A stretch of DNA of 7,830 nucleotides from Embleya sp040605455. Its GTDB lineage: Bacteria > Actinomycetota > Actinomycetes > Streptomycetales > Streptomycetaceae. The notes below the pieces were generated by a model. It worked only from the letters and a program-made list of their open reading frames with translations. It did not search any database and was not told where the DNA came from. The DNA is taken from positions 1 through 7,830 of the forward strand of contig NZ_JBEXCV010000253.1 of assembly GCF_040605455.1 (NCBI RefSeq), in the 5' to 3' direction. Positions 1 to 5,869 of this stretch are shown here, one piece after another. Both the position numbers and the translations under genes were made by a program. Numbering within the stretch: the stretch's first letter is position 1; every line of letters starts with the position of its first letter.

Positions 1-1
1 G

Positions 2-784
2 CGCGGTGACACCTCCGGCTCCAGACCGGGAAACAGGAACGCGACCCGGCCCGGATTCGGCGCGTACAGGCCCAGCAGCGGACGCGGGTCGGACCGCACA
101 GACCGTACGGACCCCAAGCGGGCCGGCCGGGTCGATCACGGGCCGCGTTCACGCGCCGGGGCCGCCGGCGGCATCCGGCGCCGGCCCGAGGACCGACGGC
201 GGTTGCTGATCCAGCAGTTGATCGTATTCGTCGTCGTGACCGCCATCGCCGCATTCGCCATCGCCGCGTTCCAGAACGACGGGGACGACGGGGACGACGC
301 CAAGACCTCGACCGTCGCCCAACCCGCTCCGTCGCCGCCGGGGCCGGGCGCGTTCCGCGTCGGTCCGGCGCACGGCTCGATCCCGATCGCCGACTGGTCC
401 GACCGCACCTACGCCGACCCCTCCGCGGGCGGCGCCACCGTCACCCTCGCCGACGGCTCGGCGGTGGTCGGCAGCGACCGGATCACCCTCGGCGACGTGG
501 TCCCGGCGAGCCTGGACGGCGCACCCGCCGTGGTCGTGGTGCTCACCCGCTCCCCCGGTGCGGGCGGCTCGCCGACCCACCTGGTCGAGCTCTACCGGTT
601 CGCCGGCGGCACGCCGACCGCGGTGGCGGCGCTGGCCGCGGCCGCCGACCCACAGGCGGTCGCCACGCGGTGGACGGTGGTCGACGGTGCGATCGTGCGC
701 ATCCAGTCCTACGTGGACATCGCCGACGTGACGACCCGCTACGTGGTCGGCCCCGACGGTGTACTGGTCCCGGCCGGAGTGTGA
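2..784 (+). CDS. Single-pass membrane-anchored protein of unknown function, 5' end probably beyond window
   Basis: I do not recognise the family. The frame is open from base 2 to the TGA at 782-784, giving 260 visible residues. Residues 1-67 are rich in Arg, Gly, Ser and Asp and end in a strongly basic patch (RRRPEDRRR). A hydrophobic segment follows at about 68-90 (LLIQQLIVFVVVTAIAAF), then a Gly/Asp stretch (GDDGDDGDDAK), a Pro-rich linker and a domain of about 145 residues rich in beta-branched residues. The positive-inside rule suggests a cytoplasmic tail, one helix and an exported C-terminal domain. The domain has no cysteines and no catalytic motif I can name. Upstream of 203 there is no ATG or GTG in this frame, so either the start is outside the window or TTG 203 is used, with GAGG at 188-191 as a distant ribosome site. 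I favour the longer form because the basic patch directly precedes the helix and the third positions remain mostly G/C. The gene converges on the DUF2637 gene. Confidence 0.6.
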   Translation, partial: RGDTSGSRPGNRNATRPGFGAYRPSSGRGSDRTDRTDPKRAGRVDHGPRSRAGAAGGIRRRPEDRRRLLIQQLIVFVVVTAIAAFAIAAFQNDGDDGDDAKTSTVAQPAPSPPGPGAFRVGPAHGSIPIADWSDRTYADPSAGGATVTLADGSAVVGSDRITLGDVVPASLDGAPAVVVVLTRSPGAGGSPTHLVELYRFAGGTPTAVAALAAAADPQAVATRWTVVDGAIVRIQSYVDIADVTTRYVVGPDGVLVPAGV

Positions 785-792
785 GCGGAAGT

Positions 793-834
793 CCCACCGC
801 ACCGCACACCCACCACCCACACCGACCTCACATC
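793..834 (+). other. C-rich, G-poor stretch, possible Rho-loading region
   Basis: By hand count this 42-base run holds 26 C and only 3 G. It starts about nine bases after the stop codon of the upstream gene and ends shortly before the perfect hairpin at 878-923. High C and low G in a 3' untranslated region is the usual character of a Rho utilisation site. The role here is inferred from composition and position only. Confidence 0.3.
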
Positions 835-877
835 GCCGCCATCACCGCGCCGGCCGGCAACGCACGAGGCACCCGAC

Positions 878-923
878 ATACGAGGAGGGGCACCCGGCCG
901 AAGCCGGGTGCCCCTCCTCGTAT
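878..923. terminator. Perfect 21-bp hairpin between convergent genes, likely bidirectional terminator
   Basis: The arms are 878-898 (core CGAGGAGGGGCACCCGGC) and 903-923, perfectly complementary, with the four-base loop CGAA at 899-902. No T tract follows on either strand, which is common for Streptomyces intrinsic terminators. The hairpin lies between the stop of the membrane-protein gene (784) and the stop of the oppositely oriented DUF2637 gene (961), so it can serve transcripts from both sides. Confidence 0.85.
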
Positions 924-960
924 CGGACCATCTCGTCGGGTCGGATCACGCTGTCCGGAC

Positions 961-2073
961 TCAGCCGAACTGGCGCTCCAGATCCTTCAGTTTGCGCTCC
1001 AGCGAGTCGAGCCGGGGCAGCGTCATGGTGTCGTCCTCGGCGGTGAGGTCGATGACGTCACGCCGCTCGCCGCCGCTGTCGGCGGTCGTCGCCGGGAGTT
1101 CGCTCGCTCGCGCGGAAGGGGCAAGCGCCGGACGGCCGGCAGGGTTGTTCGTGTCGGCTGAGCCGCCGTGGCCGGAAACGTCGTTTCCGGCTATAGCAGG
1201 CTCCGAGAGTGCTTCGGAGCCGCCACCTCCCGGCAGAGCAGCCATTTCCTGACGCGCGGCGCCGCGGCGGCCGAAGTGCCCGCCACCGCCGTCACCACGA
1301 CTGAGCGCCTTGAGCTGCGCTCGCTCCCGCTTGCCGTCGATCCGCCGACGCTCACGATCGTCCTGCTTGGCCCGCTTGTCCTCGCGGACCTCCTCGACGG
1401 CCTCGTCGAGGGTGCGCACGCCTTCGAGCAGCATGAGCGACCACGCATTGAACGTCTCGTGCGGGGCACGCAACCATCGCACGATCCGGATCTGCGGCAA
1501 CGGACGTGGGACCAAGCCCTGTTCGCGCAACGCGGCCCGGCGGGTCTGCTTGAGCGCGCGGTCGAACAGGACGGCCGCGGAGAGCGACATACCGGCGAAG
1601 AACTGCGGCGCGCCCGCGTGCATGTCGCCGCGCGGCGCGTGCACCCAGTTGAACCAGGCCGAGGCGCCCGCGAACGTCCAGACCAGTATCCGCGAACCGA
1701 GCGCCGCGTCACCGTGGCTGGCCTCGCGCACCGCGAGCACGGAGCAGAACATCGCCGCCCCGTCGAGCCCGAACGGCACCAGGTATTCCCAGCCGTTGGC
1801 CAACCCGAGGTTCTCCCGGCCGAAGCCGACCAGGCCGTGGAACGACAGCGCGGCCGCGACACCGGCACAGACGAACAGCAGCGTGTACGAGGCGACGCCG
1901 TACATCAGTTCCTTGCGCCGCCGGCGGTCCTGCTCACGCTCCCAGTTGTCGGATCCTTCCCCGGTATCCGTCGCGTCGACCTTGCGGCGTCGGACGACCA
2001 GATACGCCACAAGCGCCATAAGGGCGACCAGTTCCGCCAAGCCGACGAGGGCCCAGGCCAGGGGTACACCCAT
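961..2073 (-). CDS. DUF2637 (SpdB-like) multi-pass membrane protein
   Basis: This encodes 370 residues from ATG 2073. Predicted membrane segments are about 4-27 (out of step with the rest, followed by RRRK), 59-84, 98-118, 127-146 and 155-175. The block of about 55-205, with SFHGLVGF, EYLVPFGLDGAAMF and SAWFNWVHA, is what I recognise as DUF2637, the family that includes the SpdB spread proteins of Streptomyces plasmids and integrative elements. Residues 215-256 are highly charged and probably helical. Residues 258-350 are Gly/Ala/Ser-rich and look disordered, and the tail LDSLERKLKDLERQFG could form a short coiled coil. Start choice: the frame is open further upstream (to 2292), but that part reads as non-coding, and hydrophobic helix 1 begins right after ATG 2073. 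GGAG lies only 3 bases upstream of this ATG. TTG 2082, three codons earlier, has GAGG at a better 9-base spacing and is a real alternative. No TraB, Rep or integrase gene lies nearby, so a plasmid-transfer role is not supported here. The biochemical function is unknown. Confidence 0.85.
   Translation of the reverse strand: MGVPLAWALVGLAELVALMALVAYLVVRRRKVDATDTGEGSDNWEREQDRRRRKELMYGVASYTLLFVCAGVAAALSFHGLVGFGRENLGLANGWEYLVPFGLDGAAMFCSVLAVREASHGDAALGSRILVWTFAGASAWFNWVHAPRGDMHAGAPQFFAGMSLSAAVLFDRALKQTRRAALREQGLVPRPLPQIRIVRWLRAPHETFNAWSLMLLEGVRTLDEAVEEVREDKRAKQDDRERRRIDGKRERAQLKALSRGDGGGGHFGRRGAARQEMAALPGGGGSEALSEPAIAGNDVSGHGGSADTNNPAGRPALAPSARASELPATTADSGGERRDVIDLTAEDDTMTLPRLDSLERKLKDLERQFG
1171..1220. 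repeat. Two adjacent palindromes inside the DUF2637 coding region
   Basis: The first has 10-base arms at 1171-1180 (GCCGGAAACG) and 1182-1191 (CGTTTCCGGC) around a single T. The second has 7-base arms at 1200-1206 (GCTCCGA) and 1214-1220 (TCGGAGC) around a 7-base loop. Both fall in the codons for about residues 285-301 of the DUF2637 protein, in the low-complexity C-terminal region. Codon use here is locally unusual, including an ATA isoleucine codon, which is rare in such genomes. They could be a protein-binding site, an RNA structure or a small inserted palindromic element. Confidence 0.5.
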
Positions 2074-2311
2074 GATCTCCAACGAGCTTTGCCTCGCTTC
2101 CCGTTCCTGATCCGATTGCGCGGCGCCCCATACTGGCGGAATTTCGCCTGGTGCGGGTCGAATCCACCGAATTTCCCGCATGTGGGTGACAGGACAATCC
2201 CCTGCGCAACCACATTTTCGGCCGCCCGTGCGACCCCAACAGGCCACTGCGCCAATTAGGGCGACGCTCGACCGTACTGCACTTCCGCGCACACGCTAGT
2301 CCAAGATCACA

Positions 2312-2321
2312 TTCGATCGAA
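2312..2321. promoter_or_regulatory. Perfect palindrome TTCGATCGAA, possible operator
   Basis: This ten-base perfect dyad sits seven bases before the -35 element of the rightward promoter candidate, in the spacer between two divergent genes. A dimeric regulator bound here could control both. It is short, so chance occurrence is possible, and I know no specific regulator for it. Confidence 0.3.
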
Positions 2322-2327
2322 ATTGGC

Positions 2328-2356
2328 ATGACACGATCGGCATGTCCTGGGATAAA
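2328..2356 (+). promoter_or_regulatory. Sigma-70-type (HrdB-like) promoter candidate for the 2495-3388 gene
   Basis: The -35 element ATGACA at 2328-2333 matches TTGACA at five of six bases. A 17-base spacer leads to GATAAA at 2351-2356, which matches TATAAT at four of six. Transcription would start near 2363 and leave a purine-rich leader of about 130 bases before ATG 2495. The in-frame ATG at 2342 lies inside this promoter, which argues against it as the translation start. Confidence 0.5.
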
Positions 2357-2494
2357 TCAGGGAAGGTCTTCGCGCCCAATTCCGAGCGATCGGAAGAAAC
2401 GCCTCAAAGGACACAAGAAAGAGGAAAGCGGATCACTACCAACGAACCGCTCAAACGCTCATGTTCAGGTGTCAATTCGGACGCGAGTGATCGG

Positions 2495-3388
2495 ATGAAA
2501 CTGCATCGAACCGTTGCCTACCTGGACGGACGGCCCTACACGCTGATCACATTGCGACCGTCCACCACGACCCGGTTCGCCGTCAACAACTTCCATGACT
2601 CCTGGCACGTGCTGTCCGACCTGGCCGGGGCACGCCTGTTCGCCCGACTCCTGTGGGGTCTGGCCTACGGGCGGCACGAGAACACCCTCGTGGTGATCGA
2701 CCGGCGGTTCCTGGATCCGACCCCCTTCGAGGCCGAACCCTCGCCGCCCATCGTGCTGTTCGCGACCGAGCGCACGCCGTTCGGCGGTCGGGCCGCACGC
2801 GACCTGCGCCGGTTGCTGCCCGCGCCGGGCGCGCCGGACGGCACCGTGCGTTGGCAAACCCACGGGCTGACCGCCGCGCTCGCCGACCGCACGACCTGGC
2901 AGCACGAGCACCCGGAACCGCCGTGGGACTGGGAGCGCGAGCGCCGACACAAGCGGCAGCCGCAACGTGCCGTGCGTGACGGCCTGTTGGTACTGCCGCA
3001 GAGCACCGGGGCGCTGCTGCGCGAGGCGGTGCTGATCGCGAGCCTGGCGGTGTCCGTCGAGGTGCCGATGGCCTACGAGTTCCTGCACCACTACGAGTTC
3101 CAGGTCTTCCACGACTACCGGCGCCGGGTCAGCGCGGCGCGCACCGCACGCCGTGAGATCGAAGCGCTGCCGGTGCCGCCGGACCGGTTCGCCGGCGCGG
3201 GTCCCCACGAGGGCGACCTGATCCGCCGGCACATCTGGGCCCGGGGCACCGAGATCCGCGAACAGCGTATGCGCGGGCGGCGCGTCCCGCGACGGCCGGC
3301 GCTCTACCAGACCCGCTCGATCAACGAGATCGAGCGCTCGGGCGAGTCCTCGTTCGACCGCCTGGAGAACATCCCGGACGAGGAATGA
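2495..3388 (+). CDS. Conserved-looking soluble protein of unknown function
   Basis: I do not recognise the family. The protein has 297 residues from ATG 2495. It starts MKLHRTVAYLDGRPYTLITL and is soluble, with no signal peptide or membrane helix. It is rich in Arg, His and Trp: examples are the His-containing stretches NNFHDSWHVL (31-40) and YEFLHHYEFQVFHDY (194-208), and a Trp/charged run about 135-155 (TTWQHEHPEPPWDWERERR). A central hydrophobic stretch (HENTLVVIDRRFLDP, 61-75, and PPIVLFATERTPFGG, 84-98) has the feel of alternating strands. The C-terminus is basic, then acidic (FDRLENIPDEE). Start choice: the frame is open back to ATG 2342, but codons 2342-2494 lack the G/C third-position bias and overlap a promoter, so ATG 2495 is preferred although only a weak GAG (2485-2487) precedes it. 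It is transcribed divergently from the DUF2637 gene and converges on the SpoU-type methyltransferase gene. The divergent pairing may mean co-regulation, but I infer no function. Confidence 0.8.
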   Translation: MKLHRTVAYLDGRPYTLITLRPSTTTRFAVNNFHDSWHVLSDLAGARLFARLLWGLAYGRHENTLVVIDRRFLDPTPFEAEPSPPIVLFATERTPFGGRAARDLRRLLPAPGAPDGTVRWQTHGLTAALADRTTWQHEHPEPPWDWERERRHKRQPQRAVRDGLLVLPQSTGALLREAVLIASLAVSVEVPMAYEFLHHYEFQVFHDYRRRVSAARTARREIEALPVPPDRFAGAGPHEGDLIRRHIWARGTEIREQRMRGRRVPRRPALYQTRSINEIERSGESSFDRLENIPDEE

Positions 3389-3394
3389 CGCCAC

Positions 3395-3429
3395 GGCAGC
3401 CGAGCGGGCCGACCCGCTCGTCCGCTGCC
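3395..3429. terminator. Hairpin between convergent genes, likely bidirectional terminator
   Basis: The inner stem is CGAGCGGG (3401-3408) with CCCGCTCG (3413-3420) around the loop CCGA. It is extended by GGCAGC (3395-3400) pairing with GCTGCC (3424-3429), with a three-base bulge TCC on the right side. It fills the 46-base gap between the plus-strand stop at 3388 and the minus-strand stop at 3435. There is no T tract. Confidence 0.75.
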
Positions 3430-3434
3430 TGGGC

Positions 3435-4238
3435 TCAGCCGTAGCTCACCGCGTAGAAGGCGACCGCCGCCGCGGCGCCCACATTGAGCGAGTCGACCCC
3501 GTGCGACATCGGGATCCGCACGAGTCGATCGGCCGCGGCGAGCGCCTTCGCGGTCAACCCGGGCCCCTCGGCGCCGAGCATCAGCGCACACCGATCCAGG
3601 TCCGCCGACGGCAATTCGTTCAGCGCGACCGACCCCTCGGCGGGAGTCAACGCGAGCAGGGTCAGACCGGCCCCGCGCAGCACATCCAGGCCGCCGGGCC
3701 ACGGCTCCAGCCGGGCGTAGGGCACCGAGAACACGGCGCCCATCGACACCTTGACCGAACGCCGGTACAGCGGATCCGCGCAATCCGGCGACAACAGCAC
3801 GGCGTCCATGCCCAGGGCCGCCGCGCCGCGGAAGATCGCGCCCACGTTGGTGTGGTCGTTGACGCCCTCCAGGATCGCGACCCGGCGCGCGCCGGCCACC
3901 ACGTCGGCGACCGCCGGCAGCGGCTTGCGGCCCATCGAGGCGAGCGCGCCGCGATGTACCTGATAACCCGTCACCCGCTCGACCACCTCGGGACTGCCCA
4001 CGTACACCGGCACATCCGCGGCCTCGATCACCTCCGCCATGGTCTCGATCCAGCGCTGCGAGAGCAGCATGGAGCGCATCGGGTAACCCGCCACGAGCGC
4101 GCGGCGGATCACCTTCTCGCCCTCCGCCATGAACAACCCCTCCGCCGGTTCGCGGCGGCGGCGCAGTTCCACATCGGTCAGGTCGGTGTAGTCGACGAGG
4201 CGCGGGTCGGCGGGGTCGTCGAGCGTGATCACGGGCAC
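3435..4238 (-). CDS. SpoU/TrmH-family RNA 2'-O-methyltransferase
   Basis: This 267-residue protein should transfer a methyl group from S-adenosylmethionine to a ribose 2'-hydroxyl in rRNA or tRNA, in the cytoplasm. The three SpoU (SPOUT knot) motifs are present: NDHTNVGAIFR at 127-137, with the catalytic-type Asn and Arg; LGAEGPGL at 221-228; and IPMSHGVDSLNVGAAAA at 242-258, with the Ser-Leu-Asn that closes the cofactor knot. Residues 1 to about 105 resemble the N-terminal substrate-binding domain of the RlmB/TrmH-like group (FMAEGEKVIRRAL). The length is normal for that subgroup. Target RNA and position cannot be read from sequence, so I give no symbol. The start is GTG 4238, giving MPVITLDDPADPRL; the ribosome site is weak (GAG a few bases upstream), and with only 4 bases after the preceding small ORF, translational coupling is plausible. 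It is probably the last gene of a cobA-led transcript and ends at a hairpin shared with the convergent gene. Confidence 0.93.
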   Translation of the reverse strand: MPVITLDDPADPRLVDYTDLTDVELRRRREPAEGLFMAEGEKVIRRALVAGYPMRSMLLSQRWIETMAEVIEAADVPVYVGSPEVVERVTGYQVHRGALASMGRKPLPAVADVVAGARRVAILEGVNDHTNVGAIFRGAAALGMDAVLLSPDCADPLYRRSVKVSMGAVFSVPYARLEPWPGGLDVLRGAGLTLLALTPAEGSVALNELPSADLDRCALMLGAEGPGLTAKALAAADRLVRIPMSHGVDSLNVGAAAAVAFYAVSYG

Positions 4239-4242
4239 GGTC

Positions 4243-4470
4243 TCAGTGTCCCAGCCGCGTCCGACGCGAGCCGAGCCGCTCCTCGTCGGGCACGGAGCAC
4301 GCGTTCGACAGCGGCTGCGCGCACCCGCGCGACGCGTGATGGGCGATGATCACCACGAGCGTGCCGAGCGGGATCCCGTCCGACTCCAAGTCGTCGGTGC
4401 ACTCCACCGAGACGTTCCCGATCGACAGTCCGTCCGACGTTCGAGGACAGCGGGCCGCGGGCCGGCCCAC
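4243..4470 (-). CDS. Small ORF of unknown function between cobA and the methyltransferase gene
   Basis: I do not recognise this 75-residue product. The case for a real gene is coding character and fit. By hand count only 3 of the last 61 sense codons end in A or T, while second positions are mixed, as expected for a true frame. It occupies the gap exactly, starting 17 bases after the cobA stop and ending 4 bases before the methyltransferase start. The protein has a hydrophobic patch IPLGTLVVIIAHHA (about residues 33-46), an acidic patch before it (ECTDDLESDG), four cysteines, and a basic tail (RLGSRRTRLGH). The patch is too short for a confident membrane helix. The start is uncertain: GTG 4470 has GAGG only 3 bases upstream, and the first 14 codons have weaker third-base bias, so GTG 4407 (54 residues, beginning ECTDD after the initiator) is also possible. 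It could instead be the decayed remnant of a longer gene. Confidence 0.5.
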   Translation of the reverse strand: MGRPAARCPRTSDGLSIGNVSVECTDDLESDGIPLGTLVVIIAHHASRGCAQPLSNACSVPDEERLGSRRTRLGH

Positions 4471-4487
4471 CCACCTCGGCTCGGGCG

Positions 4488-5711
4488 TCAGCCGGCGAGC
4501 GCCACCACGTCACCGATCACGACGATCGCCGGCGGTCTGATCCCCGCCGCGACCACGTCCTCCGCCGCCGAGGCCAACGAGGTACGAAGCACACGCTGGG
4601 TGGCCATCGTGCCCTCCTGGATCACCGCCACCGGAGTCGTCCCCGCGCGCCCGTGCGCCACCAGCGCCGAGGTGATCGGCCCGAGCCGCTCCACCGCCAT
4701 CAGCAGCACCAGCGTCCCGCGCAGCCGGGCGAGCGCCGCCCAGTCCACGAGCGAACGCGGGTCATCCGGCGCGACATGCCCGGACACCACGGCGAACTCG
4801 TGCGCCACGCCCCGGTGGGTGACCGGGATGCCGGCTATCGCGGGCACCGAGATCGCGCTCGTGATCCCGGGCACCACCTGGCACGGCACCCCCGCCTCGG
4901 CGCACGCGAGCGCCTCCTCGAAGCCCCGACCGAAGACGTAGTTGTCGCCGCCCTTGAGCCGGACCACGAACCGGCCCGCCTTGGCGTGCTCGATCATCGC
5001 GTCGTTGATCGCCTCCTGGGCCATCGCCCGCCCGTACGGGATCTTCGCCGCGTCGATCACCTCGACATGCGGCGGCAGCTCGCCCAGCAGCGCGCGCGGG
5101 CCCAGCCGGTCGGCGATCACCACGTCGGCCTCGGCGAGCAGCCGCCGGCCACGCACGGTGATCAGGTCCGGGTCTCCGGGGCCGCCACCGACCAGGGCAA
5201 CCCCGGGCAGCGCGCCGGCCGGTCGCTCCCCTCGTGCGGCCAGCGAGCCGTCGTGCAGACCCTCGACGATGCGATCCCGCACGCCCGCCGCGCGCCGCGG
5301 GTCGCCGCCCGCGAGCACCGCCACGGTGAGACCGTCGTAGCGCCCGCTCGCCGGCGTCCACGCGCTGGCGTGCGACGCGTCGTCACAGCGCACGCAGAAC
5401 ACCCGCAGCGCCTCGGCGTCGGCGGCCACCACCTCGTTGACCTCGGCCACGTCGGTGGCGGCCAGCGCGTACCACGCGCCGTCCAGGTCACCGGGCGCGT
5501 AGGCGCGCCGCACCCATCGCAGTTCGCCGCCGGTCGCCATGCCCTCGACCGCCGGCGTCGCCTCGGGGGCGACCACGAGCACGTCCGCGCCCGCGTCGAG
5601 CAGGGCGGGCAGTCGGCGCTGGGCGACCGTGCCTGCGCCGACCACGACGACCCGGCGTCCTTCCAGACGCAGGCCGGCGGGATAGGCGGGGGGACCAGGG
5701 AGTCGGGACAT
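4488..5711 (-). CDS. cobA: Uroporphyrinogen-III C-methyltransferase with CysG-type precorrin-2 dehydrogenase/ferrochelatase N-domain
   Basis: This 407-residue enzyme serves the entry to sirohaem and cobalamin synthesis. The C-terminal part (about 170-407) is a SAM-dependent uroporphyrinogen-III methyltransferase making precorrin-2. Its motifs are VALVGGGPGDPDLIT (171-185), VVRLKGGD (249-256) and PGITSAISVPA (281-291), with THRG at 298-301. The N-terminal part (about 12-155) is a CysG-like Rossmann domain with VVVVGAGTVAQRR (21-33), which oxidises precorrin-2 to sirohydrochlorin with NAD and in CysG also inserts iron. An Asp in CDDAS (109-113) aligns by eye with the catalytic Asp of E. coli CysG (Asp104). 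Length is below E. coli CysG (457), mainly because the dimerisation/linker region is short. The usual KGGDPFVFGRG appears here as KGGDNYVFGRG. The start ATG 5711 directly precedes the domain; GTGAG lies about 5 bases upstream. The open frame continues to 6137 but crosses a terminator and repeats, so that extension is rejected. A terminator separates it from the upstream BluB-CobT gene, so it likely has its own promoter. Confidence 0.95.
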   Translation of the reverse strand: MSRLPGPPAYPAGLRLEGRRVVVVGAGTVAQRRLPALLDAGADVLVVAPEATPAVEGMATGGELRWVRRAYAPGDLDGAWYALAATDVAEVNEVVAADAEALRVFCVRCDDASHASAWTPASGRYDGLTVAVLAGGDPRRAAGVRDRIVEGLHDGSLAARGERPAGALPGVALVGGGPGDPDLITVRGRRLLAEADVVIADRLGPRALLGELPPHVEVIDAAKIPYGRAMAQEAINDAMIEHAKAGRFVVRLKGGDNYVFGRGFEEALACAEAGVPCQVVPGITSAISVPAIAGIPVTHRGVAHEFAVVSGHVAPDDPRSLVDWAALARLRGTLVLLMAVERLGPITSALVAHGRAGTTPVAVIQEGTMATQRVLRTSLASAAEDVVAAGIRPPAIVVIGDVVALAG

Positions 5712-5771
5712 CGTTCTCACTTTTCCGGGTGGGGCGGGGTGCGCTGCGTACTGTGTTCTCGGTCTTCCGGT

Positions 5772-5837
5772 GCACGGATCGGTGTCGCTCCGGCGTCCGT
5801 CCTTCACGACCCCGGTATCGCTCCGGTGTCGCTCCGG
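5772..5837 (-). promoter_or_regulatory. 11-bp-phased direct repeats upstream of cobA, possible regulator-binding array
   Basis: Read on the minus strand, CCGGAGCGACA begins at 5837, CCGGAGCGATA at 5826 and CCGGAGCGACA again at 5793. All three fall on a single 11-base register (5837, 5826, 5815, 5804, 5793, 5782). The slots at 5815 (CCGGGGTCGTG) and 5782 (CCGATCCGTGC) match in part. One helical turn per unit puts all copies on the same face of the DNA, as in sites for OmpR-type winged-helix regulators such as SARPs or PhoP. The array ends about 60 bases before the cobA start. No clear -35/-10 pair is visible between. The role is inferred. Confidence 0.45.
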
Positions 5838-5855
5838 CCGTCGCCTCGGCGGGTT

Positions 5856-5869
5856 TTTCCGCGCGGAAA
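5856..5869. promoter_or_regulatory. Perfect 14-base palindrome TTTCCGCGCGGAAA
   Basis: This is a perfect dyad in the spacer upstream of cobA. It abuts, and by two bases overlaps, the base of the terminator hairpin at 5868-5907, and lies 18 bases from the phased repeats. It may be an operator for cobA or a secondary hairpin helping termination of the BluB-CobT transcript. Nothing in the sequence decides between these. Confidence 0.4.

Larger units (their letters stand above)
2074..2494. other. 421-bp divergent intergenic region, relatively AT-rich
   Basis: This lies between the divergent starts of the DUF2637 gene (2073) and the unknown gene (2495). It is clearly less GC-rich than the flanking genes, and its third-base pattern is not coding-like in any frame. 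It holds a promoter candidate at 2328-2356 (annotated separately), a perfect 10-base palindrome TTCGATCGAA at 2312-2321, a near-perfect palindrome CCCGCATGTGGG at 2175-2186 and a direct repeat GGCATG at 2325-2330 and 2339-2344. A weak leftward -10 candidate (TAGCGT read on the minus strand, near 2294-2299) has only a poor -35. I see no ORF, RNA gene or riboswitch here that I can support. Confidence 0.6.

Noticed and set aside
6..209. Small plus-strand ORF starting at GTG 6
   Set aside because: Its third-base bias is weaker than that of the overlapping frame, which leads directly into the basic patch and membrane helix.
961..2073. Integrative conjugative element suggested by the SpdB-like protein
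   Set aside because: No integrase, replication, TraB-like or attachment sequence is present in the window, and the flanking genes are housekeeping-like.
1168..2259. Long plus-strand ORF opposite the DUF2637 gene
   Set aside because: It is an antisense shadow typical of high-GC DNA. The product is Arg/His-rich without domain features, while the minus strand encodes a clear family.
2074..2292. N-terminal extension of the DUF2637 protein
   Set aside because: The extra 73 codons lack the third-position G/C bias and precede the first membrane helix without domain similarity.
2342..2494. N-terminal extension of the 2495-3388 protein from ATG 2342
   Set aside because: The codons have an AT-rich, non-coding pattern, and the ATG falls inside a good promoter candidate.
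4229..4513. 94-residue minus-strand ORF overlapping the small ORF
   Set aside because: It overlaps both the cobA end and the methyltransferase start and is Arg/Ala/Gly-rich, as out-of-frame reads are here. The 4243-4470 frame has the better codon pattern and fit.
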